A stretch of DNA of 64,000 nt, taken from Salmonella enterica subsp. arizonae. GTDB taxonomy: Bacteria > Pseudomonadota > Gammaproteobacteria > Enterobacterales > Enterobacteriaceae. The stretch lies in the NCBI RefSeq assembly GCF_008692845.1, contig NZ_VXJW01000001.1:434001-498000 (forward strand), given 5' to 3'. Below the pieces are notes generated by a model. It was not told the origin of the DNA and did no database searches. It saw only the letters and a program-made list of their open reading frames with translations. Of this stretch, positions 55,501 to 64,000 are shown piece after piece; position 1 is the stretch's first letter; each line of letters starts with the position of its first letter. The translations under genes and the position numbers were made by a program.

Positions 55501-56480
55501 AAGCGTGCATACAGCGGCAACACTTCGGTATGCCGTAAGTTCAGCTTGTTCAGGGCGTCGGCGGTATCGCGGATTTCCCGCTCTCCGCTCATAAAAATCA
55601 GGATATCGCCGGGACTTTCACGTCCCAGTTCATCAACGGCGTCGAAAATTGCCTGTAACTGATCGCGTTCAGTGTCGTCAGCCTCTTCAACGATGGGGCG
55701 ATAACGAACTTCTACGGGATACGTTCGGCCAGAGACTTCGATAATCGGCGCGTTATTAAAGTGGCGCGAGAAGCGTTCCGGGTCGATGGTCGCAGAGGTA
55801 ATAATTACTTTCAGATCGGGACGACGCGGCAAAAGCGCGTTCAGATAGCCGAGCAAGAAGTCAATATTCAGACTGCGTTCATGGGCTTCATCAATGATGA
55901 TGGTGTCATACTGCATCAGCAGCCTGTCCTGCTGGATTTCCGCCAGCAGGATACCGTCCGTCATCAGCTTGACCATGGTGTTGCTACTTACATGATCGCT
56001 GAAACGAACTTTATACCCGATGCAGCCGCCCGGCTCCGTTTGCAGCTCTTCGGCAATACGGTTAGCCACAGTGCGCGCCGCCAGACGGCGCGGCTGCGTA
56101 TGGCCAATAAGTCCTTTAATTCCGCGCCCCAGTTCCATACAAATTTTCGGCAACTGGGTGGTTTTACCAGAACCGGTTTCCCCTGCCACGATCACAACCT
56201 GATGGTCGCGAACCGCTTCCAGGATGTCCTGTTTCTTCTGGCTAACAGGCAGGTTTTGCGGATAAGTGATTGGGGGCCGCGCCGCTTCACGCAGGACGAC
56301 TTGCGCCGCAGCCTGTTCAATTTCTTTCGCCATCGTCTGATAAATGGCCTGTTGCGCATCAGGATTTTTCACTTTCTTCACGCCATGCAGGCGACGGGCA
56401 AAGCGCTGCCGGTCGCGCAGCATCAGCAAATCCAGCCGCTGCTGTAACATATGAAGCGTCAACGTAGATTGTTCTGTCAT
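52578..56480 (-). CDS. hrpA: DEAH-box RNA helicase HrpA
   Basis: HrpA is a 1300-residue DEAH helicase that rescues stalled or collided ribosomes by splitting them and affects fimbrial mRNA processing in E. coli. Motif I is GETGSGKTTQLP (about residues 95-106), motif Ia HTQPRRLAARTVA, motif II IIIDEAHERSLNID and motif III SATID. Motif V is TNVAETSLTVPGI and motif VI QRKGRCGRV. Winged-helix, ratchet and OB-like domains follow, then the long C-terminal DUF3418 region typical of HrpA. Start chosen at 56480 (MTEQSTLTL). Confidence 0.95.
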   Translation of the reverse strand: MTEQSTLTLHMLQQRLDLLMLRDRQRFARRLHGVKKVKNPDAQQAIYQTMAKEIEQAAAQVVLREAARPPITYPQNLPVSQKKQDILEAVRDHQVVIVAGETGSGKTTQLPKICMELGRGIKGLIGHTQPRRLAARTVANRIAEELQTEPGGCIGYKVRFSDHVSSNTMVKLMTDGILLAEIQQDRLLMQYDTIIIDEAHERSLNIDFLLGYLNALLPRRPDLKVIITSATIDPERFSRHFNNAPIIEVSGRTYPVEVRYRPIVEEADDTERDQLQAIFDAVDELGRESPGDILIFMSGEREIRDTADALNKLNLRHTEVLPLYARLSNSEQNRVFQSHSGRRIVLATNVAETSLTVPGIKYVIDPGTARISRYSYRTKVQRLPIEPISQASANQRKGRCGRVSEGICIRLYSEDDFLSRPEFTDPEILRTNLASVILQMTALGLGDIAAFPFVEAPDKRNIQDGVRLLEELGAITADGQQTVYKLTPLGRQLSQLPVDPRLARMVLEAQKHGCVREAMIITSALSIQDPRERPADKQQASDEKHRRFQDKESDFLAFVNLWNYLGEQQKALSSNQFRRLCRTDYLNYLRVREWQDIYTQLRQVVKELGISVNSEPAEYREIHVALLTGLLSHIGMKDADKQEYTGARNARFSIFPGSGLFKKPPKWTMVAELVETSRLWGRIAARIEPEWVEPVAQHLIKRSYSEPHWERAQGAVIATEKVTVYGLPIVAARKVNYSQIDPALCRELFIRHALVEGDWQTRHAFFRENLKLRAEVEELEHKSRRRDILVDDDTLFEFYDQRISHDVISARHFDSWWKKISRETPDLLNFEKSMLIKEGAEKISKLDYPNFWHQGNLKLRLSYQFEPGADADGVTVHIPLPLLNQVDESGFEWQIPGLRRELVIALIKSLPKPVRRNFVPAPNYAEAFLGRVMPLELPLLDALERELRRMTGVTVDREDWHWDQVPEHLKITFRVVDDKNKKLQEGRSLGELKNALKGKVQETLSAVADDGIEQSGLHIWSFGALPESYEQKRGNYKVKAWPALVDERDSVAIKLFDNPLEQQQAMWCGLRRLLLLNIPSPIKYLHEKLPNKAKLGLYFNPYGKVLELIDDCIACGVDKLIDANGGPVWSEAGFTALHEKVRAGLNDTVVDIAKQVERILTTVFNINKRLKGRVDMSMALGLSDIKAQISGLVYRGFVTGNGFKRLGDTLRYLQAIEKRLEKLAVDPHRDRAQMLKVESVQQAWQQWINKLPPARREDDDVKEIRWMIEELRVSYFAQQLGTLYPISDKRILQAMDQITA

Positions 56481-56668
56481 AAGGATCTTTGGCAGCATTC
56501 TGCCTGTTTAAAATCGTTTTAAATGATAGGTATAGAGTACCACACTGGGGCTTTTTGTGCGTTGTTCAATAATTTCGAACAAAGGGTTCGATATATTGCG
56601 CTATCTCTGCCGCGCAATTGTGAATAAAGTGTCAACAAGCAACGGGGAACGCCCCTTCAAACACATAA

Positions 56669-57732
<1,064 letters not shown>

Positions 57733-57763
57733 ACCCGGTTACTCTCGCACATAGTGATACCAG

Positions 57764-58267
57764 TCAACAGTATAGAAATGGCGTTTCCGGTTCGCCTAAT
57801 TTAAGTAAGACCTCCGTATGTCTGTTGTTGAAGCTCAAGCAGGCTGTGCCTGAGATCGTCCATAAATTGCTTTTTTTCACCATGCGCGCCGGTAAAAATA
57901 AGAAGACATAAACCGGGATAAACACCACGAACATGCCGTACCAGCCAATTCCAATCAGCCAATAATTGATGGGAATCGCAATGAACATCCACAACAGCGG
58001 CATTCGGTCAGAATGACGGGAGGGAACCAGCGTCAGAAATTCTTTTAGCGCCATAAAACTGAGTAACGCAAAAAAGGTCAATGCCAGCCAGGTCGGACTC
58101 AATAGCGCCAGCGAAAACAGAATAATGATTAGCCACCAGGTCCGAATGCGTAGCGTCAATTCGCGCCAGTCCTTATCAGGACGACGCCACACCAGAATTT
58201 GATTTACCAGAGTGGCAACCAGCAAAAGCGCAAAGATGACGAGCAGGGATTTTTCCAGCAGCATCAT
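57764..58267 (-). pseudogene. ynbB: Truncated CdsA-like gene ynbB
   Basis: YnbB in E. coli is a roughly 300-residue CdsA-like phosphatidate cytidylyltransferase. Here the first 130 or so codons align (LLEKSLLVIFALLLVAT, LRIRTWWLIIILFSLAL, FFALLSFMALKEFL). After FLFLPARM the sequence departs and ends with a 36-residue tail. The C-terminal half, which contains the cytidylyltransferase signature, is missing. The start at 58267 overlaps the ynbA stop as ATGA, and two adjacent ATGs exist. The remaining four-helix peptide is unlikely to be active. Whether this truncation is fixed in all Salmonella I cannot tell. Confidence 0.7.
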
Positions 58268-58860
58268 TTGACATTCACCGAAATTAATGCGCTTCGACAA
58301 CGGTTTACTATCGTCCAAAGCAGCAGTACGAGGGCAATACTCCAGACTATATTGCTCCACTGCGCCGCCTGAGGCCAAAAGGTCAGCGCCAACCCCCCTG
58401 CGCCAAACACCAGCGCTCTGTCACTTTTGCCAAACGGTCCGGCATAACTACGCACGCCGTTAATCGTTTGCGCTAATATTCCGCAAAACTCACTCATCAC
58501 CATCGCCAGGAGCATGGCGAGCACTAATGGCGCGCTGCTGTCAGCCAGAAAAAGAAACGGCAGGTAAAGCGCGATGTCTGAAATCACATCGCCCGTTTCA
58601 TTCAGAATGGAGCCTAAACGAGATTGCTGGCCGCATTCGCGCGCTAACATACCATCCAGCGCGTTGAGCGCCATGCGCACAAATAACACGATGGGCAACA
58701 GAAAATACAGGGGCCATACAATCAATATCAGGCCGGTCGAAATTGAGAGGACCATAGCGGAAAGGGTGATCTGATTGGCTGTAATATGATGCCGATATAG
58801 CCAGGCCATTACGGGGCGAAGCAGCGCCTGAAAAGCAGGTTTAACTTGATAAAGCGTCAT
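58264..58860 (-). CDS. ynbA: CDP-alcohol phosphatidyltransferase YnbA
   Basis: YnbA is a 198-residue inner-membrane CDP-alcohol phosphatidyltransferase with about six helices. The catalytic motif DG(x2)AR(x8)G(x3)D(x3)D is present at about residues 71-96 (ALDGMLAREC ... NETGDVISD). One position differs: the Asp expected after Gly-x3 is Asn. E. coli YnbA as I recall it has the same Asn. The alcohol acceptor is unknown. In E. coli overproducing YnbA and YnbB relates to biofilm traits. It is coupled to the truncated ynbB downstream. Confidence 0.85.
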   Translation of the reverse strand: MTLYQVKPAFQALLRPVMAWLYRHHITANQITLSAMVLSISTGLILIVWPLYFLLPIVLFVRMALNALDGMLARECGQQSRLGSILNETGDVISDIALYLPFLFLADSSAPLVLAMLLAMVMSEFCGILAQTINGVRSYAGPFGKSDRALVFGAGGLALTFWPQAAQWSNIVWSIALVLLLWTIVNRCRSALISVNVK

Positions 58861-59005
58861 CGATATTCTCTAAAAAATGACTCAACGCGAGACACTCCAT
58901 CAGAGATGACGCCGCACGGCTATCCTAATTCCCGCGCAAACGGCTAAATTCAGAAATTATCAATATAAAAATGCATTTTGCGGTGAAAAAGTTGGCAGGA
59001 AGTGG

Positions 59006-59332
59006 CTATTTACGCAGCCATTTACCATTAATCCCCTGTACATATTCTCCCGGTCTGGCGCGCTCAACCAGTTTTTGTCCGGCCATCTTCGCCACCTCGT
59101 CTACAGGAAGATGATTGTTATCCGCTAACTGCTGATAACTGGCGCGACGGGCGCGATTAATATCAAGCACCAGTTTCTGGGTTTCAGCATCATTTTTTAA
59201 GGCCACCAGATAACCATTCAGCGTTTCCCCTACCCGCCCCTGCGTGCGTGCCTCATCCAGGGTTAAGGCCCACACAGACGATGTGAGCAAACTCAACGTC
59301 AGCCCCCATAATATTAAATACTTTTTCATCAT
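59006..59332 (-). CDS. ydbL: Periplasmic chaperone-like protein YdbL
   Basis: YdbL is a 108-residue periplasmic DUF1318 protein with a signal peptide ending SVWA. The mature part contains LDEARTQGRVGETLNGYLVA and a helical bundle ending KWLRK. In E. coli it modulates the interaction of the YdbH lipid-transfer protein with its lipoprotein partner YnbE. It is the last gene of the ydbH-ynbE-ydbL operon and starts four bases after ynbE. Confidence 0.9.
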   Translation of the reverse strand: MMKKYLILWGLTLSLLTSSVWALTLDEARTQGRVGETLNGYLVALKNDAETQKLVLDINRARRASYQQLADNNHLPVDEVAKMAGQKLVERARPGEYVQGINGKWLRK

Positions 59333-59336
59333 GGCC

Positions 59337-59528
59337 TCAGAATAGATCGCTGCGTGATTTCAAAAGTTCTTCAACATCTTTATCCACTTTGATGTGAATT
59401 TCATGCTCAATCTTTACATTCATGTTGATGGTAATCGGCTGTTCCGGCGCGGCGACTTCAATACGTGGCGTGCACCCCACCACCATAAATGACGCAAGCG
59501 CTGACAGCATGGCAATAATCATTTTCAT
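59337..59528 (-). CDS. ynbE: Outer membrane lipoprotein YnbE
   Basis: YnbE is a 63-residue lipoprotein with lipobox VVGC (about residues 16-19), then TPRIEVAAPEQPITINMNV and a conserved VEELLKSRSDLF tail. Ynb E multimerises as a beta-stack at the C-terminal end of YdbH, completing the bridge to the outer membrane. Its start overlaps the ydbH stop by one base (TAATG), so translation is coupled. Confidence 0.9.
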   Translation of the reverse strand: MKMIIAMLSALASFMVVGCTPRIEVAAPEQPITINMNVKIEHEIHIKVDKDVEELLKSRSDLF

Positions 59529-62164
59529 TATTTATCCTCACAGTCCTTGTCTTTCCGGCAAGGAGGTTGCGGCAACGCTGTATTTTGTTCAAGCCATGCC
59601 TGTAAATTGTCGCCAAAACGCAAACTGCGCCACAGCGTAAACACATTTTCTTCATGGGTATAGTTCAAGTTAACGATCGCGGTTTTACCATCTACCCGGC
59701 TTTTGCCGGTAATGGCCGCCTGCATCGTGAGTACGCCCAGGTTATCAACGTTAATTTTTGTCCATGAATGCGTAATCTCCATATAACGTAGCCAGTTAAT
59801 GGCCGAGCCTGCCGTGACATTATCTTTTACCACCGCATCCGCAGTATTTTTATCGATACGCAACGTCATTGGCCCGGGATTCGTAAGCCAGCCATCTTTG
59901 ATTATCCATTTTTCATTGTTCAGCCACAGCGGCAGCGCGCCGCTTACCGGACCAGACATGGCGAATTGCTTCGGATTTATGGCGCTAATCAATTCGCTGG
60001 ATGAGATATTCTGCACCCGTAAAAGCGCCGGATCGTGCTGCGGCATCCGCAACTGTTTCATAATGATTTTACCGCCCAGCACGTCTACGCTGACATCGCT
60101 TAGCAGTAATGGATTCGACTCACTCCAGGGATAACTTCCCTGTAAATCGGCGGTGATATTTTTCGCCGTGACCTGGTTTACTATCTCGGCAATACGCAGC
60201 GAGACGGGGCCACGCGTGCCTAATTGCCACGCGCCTTTATGGAAGCGAAACGGCAGGATGAAATCGACGCCGTTGATTTTGTTATCCGGCATCCAGGCGT
60301 TACCGCCTTTTAATACGCCGTGTCCTCCCGCTTCAAACCCCTGCCCCTGTGCCGCGGAAAAGGCAACCTGCGCATACAATGAGCCTTCGCGCAGCGTCAT
60401 TTTCCAGTCCGGCGGGAGCAGCGGCTGAAAAACGATAAGCGATTGCTTCGGCCACCAGGCCTGTCCGCGAAGGCGTTCGCCATCCCAGCGTCCATTCAGC
60501 CGTACCGGCCTTATCGCCCCCGCCCGAAGATCGCCTTTAAACTGGAACAGGGTCGGTTCGCGACCTTCGACGCTAAAATTAACGGTAGAAGGCGGCAGCA
60601 CGCTTCCGCTGGTAAATATGGTTTTTCCCGCCTCCAGAGACAGCGCGCCCTGTAACGACGGTGTTTTGTCGTCACGAACCCAGACAATGGGTTTATCCAG
60701 GATCAGTCTTGGCGATGTGACAGTCATCGCGCCATATTGCAACCGATCAAAACCGGTAGACAGACTGGTCAGCCGGATGGTGTTATCGCGCCATTCGCCC
60801 TGCCCGGCGATATCCCAACGGGCGTGCATTGGCGTAAAGCTTCCTTGCCCCCAATAGCGCCAGCGCCAGCGCCCTGCATCGGGGAGAAAATCATTCGCAA
60901 GGCCATCAAGATGAAGAACGAAATCGCCCATTTCATTTTCATGCGCCCGTAAAATAGCCTGTAACCGACCATCCACGCCGCGCTGCGTCACCCTGACGCC
61001 CGCCAGCGGCCAACGAATTTCATCAATATCTAACGCATCAATCACCCGTCCGCGTGAACGCAGCAATGCGCCTGGCGCAAAAGCGAGCTGCGGATCCGCC
61101 AGGCTGCCGCGGAGCATGGCGGGCAAAACGGCATAAAAGATTAAATCCTTCTGTTTGGCCTCGCCAGTAAGCTGTAAAGGCATTGCACTGCTATCCATAC
61201 TGAGTTTTCCCGGCCCGATAGTCAGTACAGCGTTCGCTTTCCCTGCATCGCCATGGGTCAGTATATTCAGGCGACCGCTGACCCGCGCATTGTCCAGCCC
61301 TGCCTGCCAGTTATCGATATTAAAAGCCAGACGTCCGCTCAGTGGGAATCCCCGGTATGGCCAGTTCCAGCGGCCATCACTGATGGTCAGCCGCTGGCGC
61401 GTTACCGCCCACGGGAGATCGAGAATTGGATCAGGATTGCCTCGCGCCATCACGATGAGTTGTCCGGCGTTATCACGCCATTCCAGTTCCGCATCCACCA
61501 GCGACGGTTCCTGCGGCAAACGCAACGTCGCCGCCGCATAACCGCTTACCGGCAGGCCATCCGGTACTAGCGGCAACGTAAACTCCCCCGCCAGACTGAC
61601 AGGAGGTTGGTTCGCCAGCGCGGCGATCTCCAGTTGGCTCACCGTCAACGCCTGACCGTGTAGCTGCCCCTGAAATTTTACTTTTTCGCCCTGATAACGT
61701 ATCTGCTGAACGACCGGTGTCATGGAGATCGCCAGTTTCCCCTGCCATTCCGGCCAGGGCGCGAGAATGACATTATCGATGTTAATCCAGGTATTTGGCA
61801 GCATTGACTGCCACTGCGCCAGGGTACGCGGCGCGGCGGGAGAGGCTTCCGAGGCCGGCAATTTCGCCAGGCACGCGGCATCCAGTTCCAGGCTTTTGAT
61901 GTTCAGCAACCACCGACTGGGGTGCGTCAGTTCCGCCTGGGTAATATGGGCTAACGGACAATCATTCACCAGATAGCGAAGATCGGGGATCACTACCCCA
62001 TGACGCGTCAGGCGAGGACTTTCTTCCAGGGCGATACGGGTGCCGACAGGTAGCCAGATTCCAGCCAGAGTGGGAACCCACAGTCCCAGGGTCATCAGCA
62101 GCGTCAGCGGCACAAGAAACAGCAGTAACAGTAGCGCAAGGGCGGCTTTATATTTACCCTTCAT
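59528..62164 (-). CDS. ydbH: AsmA-like phospholipid transport protein YdbH
   Basis: YdbH is one of three AsmA-like proteins (with TamB and YhdP) that carry phospholipids between the membranes. The 878-residue protein has one N-terminal membrane helix (about residues 6-30, LALLLLLFLVPLTLLMTLG). A long periplasmic beta-rich region follows that should form the hydrophobic groove. The C-terminal block (NKTADAVVKDNVTAGSAINWL-like, MEITHSWTKINVDNLGVLTM, LRFGDNLQAWLEQN) interacts with YnbE. The length matches E. coli. First gene of a three-gene operon, divergent from ldhA. Confidence 0.92.
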   Translation of the reverse strand: MKGKYKAALALLLLLFLVPLTLLMTLGLWVPTLAGIWLPVGTRIALEESPRLTRHGVVIPDLRYLVNDCPLAHITQAELTHPSRWLLNIKSLELDAACLAKLPASEASPAAPRTLAQWQSMLPNTWINIDNVILAPWPEWQGKLAISMTPVVQQIRYQGEKVKFQGQLHGQALTVSQLEIAALANQPPVSLAGEFTLPLVPDGLPVSGYAAATLRLPQEPSLVDAELEWRDNAGQLIVMARGNPDPILDLPWAVTRQRLTISDGRWNWPYRGFPLSGRLAFNIDNWQAGLDNARVSGRLNILTHGDAGKANAVLTIGPGKLSMDSSAMPLQLTGEAKQKDLIFYAVLPAMLRGSLADPQLAFAPGALLRSRGRVIDALDIDEIRWPLAGVRVTQRGVDGRLQAILRAHENEMGDFVLHLDGLANDFLPDAGRWRWRYWGQGSFTPMHARWDIAGQGEWRDNTIRLTSLSTGFDRLQYGAMTVTSPRLILDKPIVWVRDDKTPSLQGALSLEAGKTIFTSGSVLPPSTVNFSVEGREPTLFQFKGDLRAGAIRPVRLNGRWDGERLRGQAWWPKQSLIVFQPLLPPDWKMTLREGSLYAQVAFSAAQGQGFEAGGHGVLKGGNAWMPDNKINGVDFILPFRFHKGAWQLGTRGPVSLRIAEIVNQVTAKNITADLQGSYPWSESNPLLLSDVSVDVLGGKIIMKQLRMPQHDPALLRVQNISSSELISAINPKQFAMSGPVSGALPLWLNNEKWIIKDGWLTNPGPMTLRIDKNTADAVVKDNVTAGSAINWLRYMEITHSWTKINVDNLGVLTMQAAITGKSRVDGKTAIVNLNYTHEENVFTLWRSLRFGDNLQAWLEQNTALPQPPCRKDKDCEDK

Positions 62165-62430
62165 GGGCCAATAATTTCCTGATTTAACGAAAAATTAAGT
62201 CGGCTATCCTTTTATTTTGGCATGATTGCCCGTACATAGCCTAGTAGTTCATGTTGAAAACGGGTAATGCGTTATGATCATTGCGGGGCCACATGCCTGC
62301 CATTTAAGGTATCCGGGGGAGTGATAGCCTAAAATTATTCATTATATGTATGACTATCAATTATTTTTGATTTTTTGTAAGATAATTTTAATCGTATTTA
62401 TGTGATTCTAACATCACTGGAGAAGGTCAT

Positions 62431-63420
62431 ATGAAACTCGCCGTCTATAGTACCAAACAGTATGACAAGAAATATCTACAGCAGGTGAACAAAGCGTTCG
62501 GTTTTGAACTGGAGTTTTTTGATTTTCTGCTGACGGAAAAAACGGCGAAAACTGCCAATGGATGCGAAGCGGTTTGTATCTTCGTTAATGATGACGGGAG
62601 CCGCCCGGTACTGGAAGAGCTGAAAAAACACGGTGTGAAATACATCGCGCTGCGTTGCGCCGGATTTAATAATGTCGACCTGGATGCCGCTAAAGAGCTG
62701 GGTTTGCAGGTGGTGCGCGTTCCGGCTTATTCACCGGAAGCTGTCGCCGAACATGCGGTTGGCATGATGATGACATTGAACCGCCGTATTCACCGTGCTT
62801 ATCAACGCACCCGCGATGCTAACTTTTCTCTGGAAGGACTAACCGGCTTTACAATGCACGGAAAAACCGCTGGCGTCATTGGTACCGGTAAAATCGGCGT
62901 TGCCGCGCTACGTATCCTGAAAGGCTTCGGAATGCGTTTACTGGCGTTTGATCCCTACCCCAGCGCCGCTGCGCTTGACCTCGGCGTAGAGTATGTGGAT
63001 CTGCAAATGTTGTTTGCCGAATCGGACGTGATTTCCCTGCACTGCCCGCTCACGCCGGAAAACTACCATTTGCTGAACCATGCGGCATTCGATCAAATGA
63101 AAGATGGCGTTATGGTCATTAATACCAGCCGTGGCGCGCTGATTGATTCCCAGGCGGCTATCGACGCTCTGAAGAATCAGAAAATCGGCTCGCTGGGAAT
63201 GGACGTGTATGAAAACGAACGCGACCTGTTCTTTGAAGACAAGTCAAACGATGTTATCCAGGATGATGTTTTCCGCCGCCTGTCGGCCTGTCATAACGTA
63301 CTGTTTACGGGGCACCAGGCATTCCTGACGGCAGAAGCGTTGATCAGCATCTCTGAAACCACGTTACAAAACCTAAGCCAGCTTGAGAAGGGTGAAACCT
63401 GCCCGAACGCGCTGTTCTAA
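62431..63420 (+). CDS. ldhA: Fermentative D-lactate dehydrogenase LdhA
   Basis: LdhA reduces pyruvate to D-lactate with NADH during fermentation. The 329 residues equal E. coli LdhA. The D-2-hydroxyacid dehydrogenase features are present: Rossmann loop GVIGTGKIGVAALRILK (about residues 149-165), and the catalytic Arg in NTSRGALIDSQ (about 235). The acidic partner is in DVYENE (about 264) and the catalytic His in FTGHQAFLT (about 296). The ATG follows GGAGAAGGTCAT. A strong terminator follows the stop. Confidence 0.95.
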   Translation: MKLAVYSTKQYDKKYLQQVNKAFGFELEFFDFLLTEKTAKTANGCEAVCIFVNDDGSRPVLEELKKHGVKYIALRCAGFNNVDLDAAKELGLQVVRVPAYSPEAVAEHAVGMMMTLNRRIHRAYQRTRDANFSLEGLTGFTMHGKTAGVIGTGKIGVAALRILKGFGMRLLAFDPYPSAAALDLGVEYVDLQMLFAESDVISLHCPLTPENYHLLNHAAFDQMKDGVMVINTSRGALIDSQAAIDALKNQKIGSLGMDVYENERDLFFEDKSNDVIQDDVFRRLSACHNVLFTGHQAFLTAEALISISETTLQNLSQLEKGETCPNALF

Positions 63421-63427
63421 TCCTGTC

Positions 63428-63454
63428 GCTCCCCTGCGCACAGGGGAGCATTTT
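63428..63454 (+). terminator. Terminator of ldhA
   Basis: A 9-bp perfect stem (GCTCCCCTG with CAGGGGAGC) with a CGCA loop is followed by ATTTT, seven bases after the ldhA stop. Confidence 0.88.
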
Positions 63455-63530
63455 CGGATAACCCCTGAAGATCTATCCGGTCATATCATTACCATAGTCA
63501 GTGTTAACTATCAGATTACAGAGAGTATCA

Positions 63531-63941
63531 ATGAAGAAAATCGTCACGCTGGTCGCCTTGAGTTTCATGATGACGGGTTGTGTGAGCAGTGGAAAAGTGT
63601 CCGTCAAACGCGAGCAGTTGGAACACCACCGCTTTGTTCTGGAAAGCGTAAACGGTAAAACAGTCACTGGCCCGGAGCTTAGCTTTGGCGAGGACATGAC
63701 GGTATCCGGTAAAATGTGCAATCAATTCACCGGCGAAGCAAAACTGTCGGATGGCGAGTTAAAAGTGAAAAACGTAGCGATGACCCGTATGGTGTGCGCC
63801 GATCCGCAGCTTAATGCGTTGGACAGCATCATCAGCGAGGTCTTCAGCAAAGGCGCGCAGGTGGATTTAACCGCAAACCAATTAACGCTGGCGACGGCGA
63901 AAACAACGCTGATGTTTAAGCTGGCGGATTTAGCACACTAA
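63531..63941 (+). CDS. hslJ: Heat-inducible META-domain lipoprotein HslJ
   Basis: HslJ is a lipoprotein with a META domain; in E. coli it is heat-induced and linked to novobiocin resistance. The 136-residue product has lipobox MTGC (about residues 13-16) followed by VSSGKV. The META fold includes FVLESVNGKTV, SGKMCNQFTGEA with the conserved Cys-Asn, and VAMTRMVCADPQLNALD. An upstream in-frame start at 63501 lacks family sequence. ATG 63531 begins the lipoprotein signal. Confidence 0.9.
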   Translation: MKKIVTLVALSFMMTGCVSSGKVSVKREQLEHHRFVLESVNGKTVTGPELSFGEDMTVSGKMCNQFTGEAKLSDGELKVKNVAMTRMVCADPQLNALDSIISEVFSKGAQVDLTANQLTLATAKTTLMFKLADLAH

Positions 63942-64000
63942 GCCATTGTGCGAAGAGTTATATGCGCCAGGTGAAACGTCGCGCTTAATAACTCCCGCAG

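Noticed and set aside
55761-56447. 228-codon plus-strand frame opposite hrpA
   Set aside because: It is antisense to the helicase motifs of hrpA; no start signals and no recognisable product.

Overview
The window comes from a Salmonella enterica chromosome. The gene order follows the E. coli K-12 stretch hslJ-ldhA ... hrpA ... trg ... opgD ... tehAB ... ydcR ... yncE, read in reverse, interrupted by Salmonella-only loci: ompD, smvA/smvR, srfABC, pcgL, ugtL, sifB, steB and sseJ. Several Salmonella-specific proteins (OmpD surface loops, SifB, SseJ) look clearly different from the Typhimurium LT2 proteins as I remember them, about three quarters identical for the effectors. That points to a lineage outside the common subspecies I serovars, or to unusual alleles. 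This is from memory, not from an alignment.

Layout. 0.4-4.3 kb: porin OmpD, a GFA-fold protein, and the divergent efflux pair smvA/smvR with two operator-like palindromes between them. 4.4-5.25 kb: a deletion scar made of the start of narU, a piece of IS3-type orfA, an internal piece of ansP and the start of a small lipoprotein gene. The narZ nitrate reductase operon and steA, which I expect here in Typhimurium, are gone. 5.4-12.4 kb: yncE and pqqU with a shared Fur box, then mcbR, curA, mnaT, ydcZ, ydcY. 12.6-19 kb: the srfABC operon. 19-22.6 kb: ortT, yncL, patD, ydcR, without the ydcSTUV transporter. 22.7-26 kb: a PhoP/SsrB-type virulence cluster with a frameshifted pcgL, ugtL and sifB. 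26.5-33.7 kb: yncJ, rlhA, the fused remnants of sutR and ydcO, ydcL, tehAB, ydcK, rimL. 33.9-35.2 kb: a decayed M42 peptidase joined to a decayed hcp, then a 90-residue orphan. 35.3-44.6 kb: opgD, a carboxylesterase, ydcJ, ydcI, trg, frmA, frmR. 44.6-50.1 kb: AT-rich effector region with steB and sseJ among dead insertion sequences. 50.1-64 kb: a methyltransferase, the RydC sRNA, cybB, ydcF, hrpA, azoR, a second GFA protein, a truncated ynbB with ynbA, the ydbH-ynbE-ydbL lipid transport operon, ldhA and hslJ.

Functional themes. Envelope biology dominates: porin, efflux, TonB uptake, glucan synthesis, lipid transport, cell-wall dipeptidase and lipid A modulation. A second theme is SPI-2 effectors placed outside SPI-2 (sifB, steB, sseJ). 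A third is local gene decay: at least eight remnants (narU, ansP, the lipoprotein gene, pcgL, sutR, ydcO, M42/hcp, ynbB) plus dead IS copies. The best candidate for an under-described system is srfABC: a single-pass membrane protein, a large protein with all three actin/Hsp70-type nucleotide-binding motifs, and a partner with a degenerate P-loop-like segment, encoded in tightly coupled frames. No tRNA, rRNA or CRISPR array was seen.
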